The position numbers and the translations under genes are program-made. Source: Myxocyprinus asiaticus (lineage: Eukaryota; Chordata; Actinopteri; Cypriniformes; Catostomidae). From it: a stretch of DNA of 64,000 nucleotides. The notes below the pieces were generated by a model. That model was not told where the DNA came from and made no database searches. It saw nothing but the letters and a program-made list of their open reading frames with translations. Shown here piece after piece: positions 55,998 to 64,000 of the stretch (position 1 is the stretch's first letter; the number at the start of each line of letters is the position of its first letter). The stretch is taken from NCBI RefSeq assembly GCF_019703515.2, contig NC_059346.1:13485001-13549000 (forward strand), in the 5' to 3' direction.

Positions 55998-57974
55998 AGA
56001 TGGATAGAGACTATGGCTCCCTGCTCAGCACCCTCAAGAGGAAGAGGCAGCTGACTGCTGATGAGCTTAGGTTCATCGCAGAGGAGGACATGGCTCATGA
56101 TGGCATGAGCACACAGGAGGAAGATCTGCTGGACCAGGAACTACTGCAGGAAGACCCAGACCACGAGGAGATGGAGGATGAGATGGAACCTGATCCCCAG
56201 CCAAGACCATCAACTGGGTATGTATGAGTGTGTATGTATTGTTTGTTTCTATTTCTCATATGACTGATACTCACAGTAACACTAACACTGTTACTCTTAT
56301 TATTTTGGGTATGGCTAGCCATTCTCGCACAGGTCCCAAGTCAGCTAGAAAGAGTAAACGCTTCCCTGACTCTGTTTCTTATCCCTTGTACTCTGACATC
56401 GATTCACAGGCACCAAAACCTCTCACATTTAAGCCTAGCCATCTATTCGGTATTGACTTAGGTAGCGTGCGTCAGGATGTGTGGTCAACCTCTAATATTA
56501 TGTTGCGAGAAATTGACTTTTTCATGCTGTTTTTTACTCAGGCTGTAGTTGCTGAGATATGCAGCTTTACAAACCGTCAGGGGTGGGAGCTCGTCCTAAA
56601 CTGTCCGTCATATTCCAGCTACCAAGGAGCTTGGATGGAGGTGACCCCCCGATGAATTTGACAAATTTCTTGGGTTGCTCATTTACATGGGGTTTTCAAT
56701 TCTCCCTGAATCCCATCGTCATTGGGGAACCAAGTCACTTCAGGGCTCGTGGGTGAGGGGATTTATGTCGCATGACCGCTACAAGGCTCTTTTAGCAGCT
56801 GTACATGTTGTAGACCCTACCAAAGAGGATAATCAGGATCACCTTAGGAAGTTTTGTTATCTTATGGACCACCTCAAACAAAAATGCCAGCTGCTCTTTC
56901 AGCCTAACCAAAATCTCGCAATAGATGAACGTATGGTCAAGTCTAAATCTCGGTCAGGATTTAAACAATACATGAAGAGCAAGCCTACTTGGTGGGGTTT
57001 TAAATTATGGGTAATTGCAACATCAGACTCGGGGTATACTCTCGACTTGAATGTTTACACAGGTAGTCACTGACTTGGCCACCAAAGTAGTTGAATCGTT
57101 ACTGCAGCCATTCAAAAGACCAGGGCCACAATGTTTGATTTGACAACTTTTACACGTCCCCAGCTCTTATGGTTAAGTTGTTAGAAATGGGAACTAATGC
57201 CTGTGGGACATGCAGGGTAAATTGTAAACTGTTTCCTGCAGAATTTAAAGACATCAAATGATGGGAATGCAAGACAGCTCATGGGGATATGAGGTTGTGT
57301 AGGATTGAGGGGAATATACTTGTAATTCAGTGGAAGGACACGCGTGCAGTTACATGCCTCTCCAATTTCCACAATGCGAATGGCTCAACCGAAATTACTA
57401 GGTTTGTAAAAAATGATGGCGACTGGACAAAAGTAGTAGCCCTCCAGCCCACTGTCATCAGCGATTATAACAAAAACATGGCAGTGTTGATAGGTCAGAC
57501 CAAATGATAAAATCTTACGACGTCCCACAAAAAACTCAGAAGTGGTGGAAGACTCTTTTTTTTCCACTTCATAGACATTGCCGTCATCAATAGTTTCATA
57601 TTGTTTAAGGAACGGCAACACATTCATGCGGCACCAGGGGATGAGCGTAGGCCGGTGAACTTAACCCAGATAGATTTCAGAGAAACCTGGCTCGTCAGCT
57701 GGGAGGTATCGATATTCAAGCAAGTTTCCCTTTGCATACACTAAAGCCTGTAGTCCCTCCTTCGTCATCACTCCACACAGCCCATGTCCCTAAATTTGAA
57801 GAGTCCTCTAAGAGATGTTGGCTATGCTATCGGAAAAGTAAGACTGAAAATAAAACTAAAGTAGCTTGTTGCACACCGGAATGTAATGGCAAAAGACTTT
57901 GCTTGGTTCACGATAGGAACTGTTTTCAGTCTTGGCACTCAGCTGAGTGTCACCAGTTTTGCGAAAAGGCCTAG
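55998..57974 (+). pseudogene. piggyBac transposase, spliced and multiply disrupted
   Basis: Coding starts at 56000 (MDRDYGSLLSTLKRKR) with an acidic N-terminal region (EEDMEDEME-like) ending at a donor GTATGT (GT at 56218-56219). The second coding exon begins near 56313-56333. The core shows YMGFSILPESHRHWG, FMSHDRYKAL, the first Asp in NLAIDERMVKSKS, the second in DNFYTSPALMVKLLEMG (near 57141) and the third in VDRSDQM (near 57487). A C-terminal Cys-rich finger follows (CWLCYRKSK, ACCTPECNGKRLCLVHDRNC) with stop near 57972. Frame breaks occur near 56655, 57070, 57140, 57480 and 57700, and a TGA lies at 57259-57261. The family cuts at TTAA and leaves no footprint. This copy is inactive but recently enough so that all three catalytic Asp positions can still be read. 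Confidence 0.93.
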
Positions 57975-58748
57975 GTTGGGCTGTGTTTACTGGTGGTGTT
58001 GTCCTCCCCCTCCCCTCTTTTCTCCCTCTTTTCTCTCCAGAGGTATTGCAGTTGTTGAGTATTTATGAATTTATATATATTCTGTTCCTGCACTCTTTAT
58101 TAAGAACTTATTTACTGTAGATAGTTCGAAAGTTTGATTTTGAATGTTTTGCTGTGTAATTCGTGTGTAATTCTAATGTTCAAATTAAATTAAGTGTGTG
58201 TTTTATTGAACACATAAAATGTATATTTCAGTGTTTGTGTTCAGTTTCAGATGCAATCTCAATTTATTATTACAGGTGCTCAAAAGGAGTGGTCATGTGA
58301 AATGTATCTTAACATTCTAAATGTTTGTTTTATTCCATATTCCATATTGTTTTAATCACTAGAATGGTCATAACTTTTAAACAATAGATTATATTTCTAA
58401 TCTGTCTGCTATCCTACATTGCCCACAAAATGATGTATATTTCATACACTCTAAGTTTCCCTCTAGCTTGTAATTAAAATGGTTGAAAATGCAGTTGTCT
58501 GATGAAGTATGGTGGCCGGTGAAGATTTTTGTAAAAATTGCTGTGTGAAATCTTATTGATTAGCCTTAAATAATCATGCATATATTTGTATCATTTGAAA
58601 GCCCTAGTTCTTCTCTTCAATATGGTATATACAGTTCAGGTGTGTGATGTTATATGAATATGAATGTAATATGAATATGGATATGAATATCATATTCTGG
58701 CACAGAATGGAATTTTTGGAATTTTGGGCTCAGGCTTTAAAGGGTTAA

Positions 58749-59119
58749 TGTTGATTATACCACGGGTCTGTTGAATGTTTAATTCTGATTGGTTCACGGA
58801 CATTCTAAGGTGTGCAATTATTTTTCAAGGAAACGCATGGCTAAAATAGTTCCAGGTCTTGACCGCATAACAGTTCCATATCATATTCGCCAAATTATTT
58901 CAGTTATTTCAAAGAGCCCTACAGGCTACCACAACAAAATAACCAATTAAAACAAAGACATTGGTTAAAGTAAATCAGTTAAGAACATCAAAACAATGTC
59001 TAATATATCCTACATTTATTTCAATTTTGGTTAAAAAGAGCCCTCGCGCTCCCTCGTCTCCCCCGCACTTACACGCGCGCACGCACGCACACACACACGC
59101 GCGCGCGCTCGCACTCCCC
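58749..59119. repeat. Flanking repeat, CA/CG-rich tail, split by the LINE
   Basis: A fish repeat-like segment (ACCACGGGTCTGTTGAATG at 58760) runs into AGCCCTCGCGCTCCCTC (59039) and an alternating CGCA/CACG tract (59070-59110). Related tracts (CCCTCGCGCTCCCC near 63011, CA runs) lie on the far side of the LINE, so both parts may belong to one repeat. Confidence 0.5.
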
Positions 59120-62100
59120 CAGGTTATTGTTATAAACATAAGCCTTGTCTGAAGGGTCAAGGAGGAGGTGTTGCTAGAATTTACAGTGAAGTTTTTGGTG
59201 TTACTCAGAGGACAGGATATAAGTTTAAGTCTTTTGAACTAATAATGCTTAATGTGACACCGTCAGATATAAATAAAAAAAACTCTGTCATCTATTACCC
59301 TTGCTACAGTATATAGATCACCCGGGCCTGTTCTGATTTCCTTGGTGAATTTGCAGATTTTTTTTATCAGATCTTGTAGTTGCTGTAGATAGAGCTTTAA
59401 TTGTTGGTGACTTCAACATTCACATAGATAATGAAAATGACACATTGGGATTAGCATTTATCGATATTCTCAAGTCTCTTGAAGTCAGACAAAATGTAAC
59501 AGTACCAACTCATCGCCATAATCATACGCTAGATTTAATTCTGTCATATGGAGTTGATGTTGATTCTATAGAAATTCTACCGCAGAGCTATGACATCTCA
59601 GATCATTACTTTGTCTCTTGTATGCTGAGATCAGCTAATGTCACTCAATCTACACCACGCTATCGTTCAGGTAAAACTATTCTTTCAACCACTAAAGACA
59701 GCTTCAATAATAATCTTCCAGATCTATCTCATACACTCAGTAAACCCCAAAGCCTAGAAGAACTTGATGAAATAACAGAAAATATAAATACAGTCATCTC
59801 TAGCACTCTTGATAGTGTCGCCCCCATTCGATTAAAGAAAATTAAAGAAAAAAGCCCGCCACCATGGTACAATGATCACACTCATGCTCTCAAGAGAGCA
59901 GCTTGGAAAATGGAGCGCAAGTGGAAGAATACAAAATGAGAGGTATTTCGCGGTGCATGGAAGGATAGTGTCTGTAGCTACAGACAGGCACTAAAAGCTG
60001 CCAGGTCAGCATATTTTAGCAAACTCATAGAAAATAACCACAACAATCCTAGGTGTTTATTCAGTACTGTGGCTATATTGGTTAGGAATAAAGCCTCAAC
60101 AGAACCAGATATTCCATTGCAGCACAAGAGTAATGACTTCATGAATTTCTTTACTGATAAAATTGAAATAATCAGAAATAAAATTGGAATTATGCAATCA
60201 TCTGTGACAGTACCTCAGAAAATGGCGTCTCATAATTTTCCTCACGTGCAACTTCAATCCTTCGCTGTCATAGGTCATGAAGAGCTAACAAAACTTATCG
60301 AAATATCAAAAAGCCACAACATGTATGCTAGATCCAATACCAACCAAGCTCTTAAAGTAGTCTCATAACCTCTTCTTAATATTATTAACTCCTCGCTATC
60401 CTTTGGACATGTCCCAAGAAACTTTAAATTGGCAGTTATCAACCCGCTTAAGAAGCCACAACTTGATTTCAAATCTCCCATTTATGTCGAAAATACTAGA
60501 AAAGGTAGTATCCTCCCAACTATGTTCATTTCTACAGAGAAATAGTATATATGAACAATTTCAGTCAGGATTTAGGCCTCATCACAGTACAGAGACTGCA
60601 CTTACCAGAGTTACAAATGACTTGCTCTTATCATTTGATCATGGCTGCATTTCACTTCTAGTGCTTTTAGATCTTTGTGCTGCATTCGACACGATAGATC
60701 ACAACATTCTCTTGAATAGGCTTGAGAATTATGTTGCCATTTGTGGAGTTTCATTAGCATGGTTTAGGTCCTATTTAGCAGACCGCTACCACTTTGTCTA
60801 CGTAAATGAGGAATTGTCAAACCAAACAAAAGTATGGAGTGCCACAGGGATCAGTTTTAGGGCCTCTGCTTTTCTCCTTGTATATGCTTCCCCTGGGAGA
60901 TATTATCAGGAATCGTGGAATAAGTTTCCACTGTTATGCCGACGATACCCAACTTTATATTTCTTCAAAACCTGATGAGATTTCACAATTCTCCAAATTA
61001 GCAGAGTGTATCAATGAAATAAAAGATTGGATGGCCAGAAATGTCCTTCTACTCAATTCTGACAAAACAGAGGTACTAATTATTGGACCAAAAACCTCTA
61101 AAAACAAGCCGCTAAAATATAATTTGACTCTCGATGAATGTACTATTATATCATCTTCAAAAGCGAAGAACTTAAGTGTTATATTTGATACCAATCTGTC
61201 CTTCTAATTATCAATGTTTGTAGAACAGCATTCTTCCACCTAAGAAATATTGCTAAATTACGACACATGCTCTCTGTTGCTGATGCCGAAAAACTAATTC
61301 ATGCGTTCATGACCTCAAGACTAGATTATTGTAATGCATTACTGGGAGGATGTCCAGCAAGATCAATAAATAAACTTCAATTGGTTCAAAATGCAGCAGC
61401 CAGAGTGCTGACTAGAACCAAGAAATATGATCATTTTAGCCCCATTTATCATCGTTACATTGGCTACCTGTTAAATTTCGTATTCATTTTAAAATTCTGT
61501 AAACTACATACAAATCTTTGAATGGTCTAGCTCCGCAGTACTTAAGTGACCTTCTACCACGCTATATTCCATTACGTTCATTATGATCGCAAAATTCTAG
61601 CCTGTTAATAGTTCCTAGAATATCAAAATCCACAAAAGGAGGTAGATCCTTTTCATATTTGGCTCCTAAACTATGGAATAGTCTCCCTAACACTGTTCGA
61701 GATGCAGACACACTCACTCAGTTTAAGTCTAGACTAAAGACTCATCTATTTAGCCAGGCATACACCTAATTTATCCTTCAACTCACAATTAGGCTGCTTT
61801 AGTTAGGTCTGCCGGAACCAGAAACACTGATCATGATCCATAACTCTTCAATAAATTGAATGGCATCTATGCTAATATTATTCTATTTGTTTCCCTGTCT
61901 CAACCTCGGGACTCCAATCCTGAGGTCACCAGAACCGGCTGGATCCAGCTCCATTCCTGCTTCGTGTTGACTCCACTGCTACGTGTCGCTGATTGATGAT
62001 GACTAATAGCAGCCGGTGCCAGCCAAATATCACTTCAGTCTATTACGATGGACTTCAGAGGATGAACTGATGCCAACTCCAACCATAAGACATGGGATAC

Positions 62101-62779
62101 TTCATATGCCATTGCCTGAACCTTGGACTTAGGATAGACCTCATCGAAATTACCAGCCAGGTTGAACTGCGATGCACCTAACTGATCTCTGCCTGCATCA
62201 CCTAGGTCTAATGGTGGACTACACTCTTGCAATGGAATACATAGACTATCAATTAATTGCCAACAAAACCCTTCATCAGCCAACTAACAAGGACAATTGC
62301 ATCTATGTGAACTTCTGCAGTTAATCCAGGATGGACTTCAAAGACATTAGTCATTAATCTTACAGTTCATACAAAATCTTTGTTTAAACATTGACCCTTA
62401 ACACTGACTTATTTTAATAATTTTAAAACATGACTTGCACTATACATAAGTAATATTGTCATTATATTCATGATGTTAGCCAGAGGGGAACTGGCCTCCA
62501 CAGTGAGCCTGGTTTCTCCCATGGTAATTTTTCTCCATTAACCAACATCTTATGGAGTTTTGTGTTCCTTGCCACAGTCGCCTTCGGCTTGCTCACTGGG
62601 GTTATAAATACAATTATTATTTATTTACTTATTTTTAAACAATTCACAATCATATTTTATCAAATTACACAATGATGACTAAGACATTATAGATATTACA
62701 GTTTCATTTTCTGTTAATTCATGATCTTCTGTAAAGCTGCTTTGAAACGATGTGTGTTGTGAAAGGCGCTATACAAAAA
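59120..62779 (+). mobile_element. L2-type LINE, 5'-truncated
   Basis: Coding runs from mid-endonuclease through reverse transcriptase to the C-terminus, followed by a 1-kb 3' UTR ending with GCTGCTTTGAAACGATGTG, GGCGCTATACAAAA and a short poly-A. That tail motif is characteristic of fish L2-type elements as I remember them. The start of the endonuclease is missing. No target copies were recognised because both flanks are low-complexity. Confidence 0.88.
59130..61770 (+). pseudogene. L2-type LINE endonuclease/reverse transcriptase, disrupted
   Basis: The apurinic endonuclease C-terminal half is seen in VGDFNIHIDNEND (near 59404) and ISDHYFVSCML (near 59600). Reverse transcriptase follows: [64 protein letters not shown] and the catalytic [10 protein letters not shown] (TAT at 60935). 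The tail reads SRLDYCNALLGGCP, LQLVQNAAARVLTR and NTVRDADTLTQFKSRLKTHLF. A TGA at 59937-59939, a TAA near 60366-60368 and frame changes near 60390, 60850 and 61205-61260, plus more near 61450-61600, disable it. Retrotransposition would need both enzymes, so this copy is dead. Confidence 0.9.
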
Positions 62780-63482
62780 AAAAATTACTCACACATATGC
62801 TCACACTCACACACACATACGTTCGCGCACACACACGCTCACGCATGCACACAACCTTTATACTCCTATGCTGAAAAGCAGCTCATCCTCCGTTGCTAGT
62901 TCTAATGTGATGTTTTCGAATTAGCAATGAAGACTTGAGCTGTATCAAAGCTAGATACACTTGATCAATACAACGGCTTCTATATTAAATGAAATATCTG
63001 TGGGAAACACCCTCGCGCTCCCCCCCCCTCTCTCACACACACACACACACACTCGTGGACACACAGACATTATACGCGTAACGCACACACTTAAGGCCCA
63101 GACATACTCGGGAGAGAAAGTCAGCGCACTCCTGCATCTCAGTGGGGATGAAAAAAGTTATTAAGGTTTGCAACGGGAATATGGTGACACGCATCTTGGC
63201 GATTTTGAAGCGATGTTACTTTTGACGAGAGCTGCAACAACAAAAGGTAATCCCAGAAGCGAGATCTCATTTTCTGAGTTTCTCTCTTTCGATCCCTCAA
63301 ATACAAACTCACAAACGCACACACTCACTAACTTGTTACTCCAGTAAGTCCTCGAGTAAAGCAGCGCAAGGCTCCATTGCTGGTTCTAACATGACGTTTT
63401 TGAATTAGCAACGAAGGCTTGAGCTGTATTAAAAGTGAGACACTGAATCTGTTGCAGAAGAAAGTAGTTCCTCTCATAAGAG
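62780..63482. repeat. CA-rich repeat with a duplicated 85-bp block
   Basis: The block near 62873-62955 (AGCAATGAAGACTTGAGCTG) recurs near 63358-63445 (AGCAACGAAGGCTTGAGCTG), 483 bp apart, with CA runs (63036-63052) between. Nothing coding. Looks like a diverged tandem repeat that received the LINE on its left and the Tc1 fragment on its right. Confidence 0.75.
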
Positions 63483-63658
63483 TGTGGTCTGCCACTGCGA
63501 GGACGATCAGCTGTCCTTCCTGTCTCCCTGTAGCACTGTCTTAGGCGTCTCACAGTATAGACATTGCAATTTATTGCCTTGGCCACATCTGCAGTCCTCA
63601 TGCCTCCATGTAGCATGCCAAAGGCACGTTCACGCAGATGAGCAGGGACCCTGGGCAT
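63483..63658 (-). pseudogene. Tc1 transposase N-terminus only
   Basis: On the minus strand the frame starts MPRVPAHLRERAFGMLHGGM and continues VAKAINCNVYTVRRLRQCY, GRTADRPRSGRPH. This is a helix-turn-helix DNA-binding domain ending at the GRP linker, after which homology stops at about 63483. The catalytic domain is absent. Confidence 0.88.
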
Positions 63659-63917
63659 CTTTCTTTTAGTGTTTTTCCAGAGTCAGCAGAAAGGTCTCTT
63701 TAGTGTCCTAAGTTTTTATAACTGTGACCTTAATTGCCTACTGTCTGTAAGCTGTTAGTGTCTTAATGACCGTTCCACAGGTGCATGTTCATTAATTGTT
63801 TTTGGTTTTAATGGAAAACATTGTTTAAACCCTTTACAATAAAGAGCTGTAAAGTTATTTGGATTTTTACAAAATTATCTTTAAAATACAGTGTCCTGAA
63901 AAAGGGACGTTTAGGGG
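63483..63917 (-). mobile_element. 5' fragment of a Tc1-like element
   Basis: On the minus strand it starts at about 63917 with AACGTCCCTTTTTCAGGAC, runs through about 250 bp of 5' non-coding sequence, and enters a transposase gene at 63658. The gene is cut off at about 63483. The outer end abuts a hAT-like terminus at 63912. Confidence 0.85.
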
Positions 63918-64000
63918 TGTAACGGTTCAAATTTCTCACGGTTCGGTTTGTATAACGGTTTTAGGGTCACAATTTCGGTACGGTTCGGTATTTGCAATGT
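63912..64000 (+). mobile_element. hAT-like terminus (GGGGTGTAACGG), cut by window end
   Basis: Begins TAGGGGTGTAACGGTTCA and continues with GGTTCGGTTTGTATAACGG and TTCGGTACGGTTCGGTAT. It shares its terminus with the 7388-9753 element. The opposite end lies outside the window. Confidence 0.65.

Larger units (their letters stand above)
54964..58744 (+). mobile_element. piggyBac element with TTAA target duplication
   Basis: TTAA at 54960-54963 and 58745-58748 bracket the inverted ends CCCTTACCAGC and GGCTTTAAAGGG. The 3,781-bp interior carries a spliced transposase gene in decayed form and an AT-rich 3' part with TGAATATGAATG-like repeats near 58660-58700. The left 5' region has a 220-bp-period imperfect duplication (ACGAAGCATTTATTTG at 55305 and 55525). 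Confidence 0.93.

Overview
This window looks like a stretch of a teleost nuclear genome, most likely a cyprinid (carp/minnow relative). The call rests on AT-rich, low-gene-density DNA with large spliced-gene architecture, and on a dense mix of fish-type repeats: Tc1/mariner elements, hAT-like elements with 8-bp target duplications, TTAA-flanked MITEs, piggyBac, BEL/Pao, an L2-type LINE and tRNA-derived SINEs. No bacterial or organellar genes, no CRISPR array and no rRNA or functional tRNA gene were seen.

The one confident host coding segment is a minus-strand 889-bp internal exon at 9852-10740. It encodes the N-terminal extracellular domain of a TMEM132-family membrane protein and is bounded by a polypyrimidine tract plus AG acceptor and a GT donor. 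The signal-peptide exon and the downstream exons were not found here, so the rest of the window is best read as introns of this gene (the family has very long introns) and/or intergenic DNA.

Layout. 0-10 kb: a near-complete Tc1 element (1610-3227) with two disabling lesions, two TTAA-flanked MITEs, and a hAT-in-hAT nest (7388-9753) holding a six-copy 73-81 bp tandem array. 10-21 kb: the TMEM132 exon, a hAT element with a perfect 8-bp target duplication (10842-13156), a (GA)43 microsatellite, more MITEs, and a hAT element (18948-20420) carrying a perfect 59-bp inverted copy of sequence from 17.6 kb. 20.8-32 kb: a GC-rich two-copy tandem repeat, SINEs, an LTR-like segment, and a cluster of four Tc1-type elements, one with an intact DD34E catalytic domain. 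32-46 kb: a possible DNA element with an LTR-like interior, a 1.6-kb hAT element with a perfect 8-bp duplication, a LINE 3' fragment, and a BED-finger exon (hAT transposase type) split by a MITE.

46-64 kb: a gag-less BEL/Pao retroelement with a SINE inserted in its integrase region, then a stack of Tc1 fragment, hAT-like fragment, 3.8-kb piggyBac with a spliced, degraded transposase, and an L2-type LINE inserted in a CA/CG-rich repeat. The window ends in a Tc1 5' fragment abutting another hAT-like terminus. The genes do not form a pathway; the region is a record of successive transposon insertions around one host exon. The most unusual observations are the perfect 59-bp inverted duplication, the identical 8-bp target duplications at two divergent hAT copies, and the BED-finger exon whose frame is continuous once the MITE is ignored.
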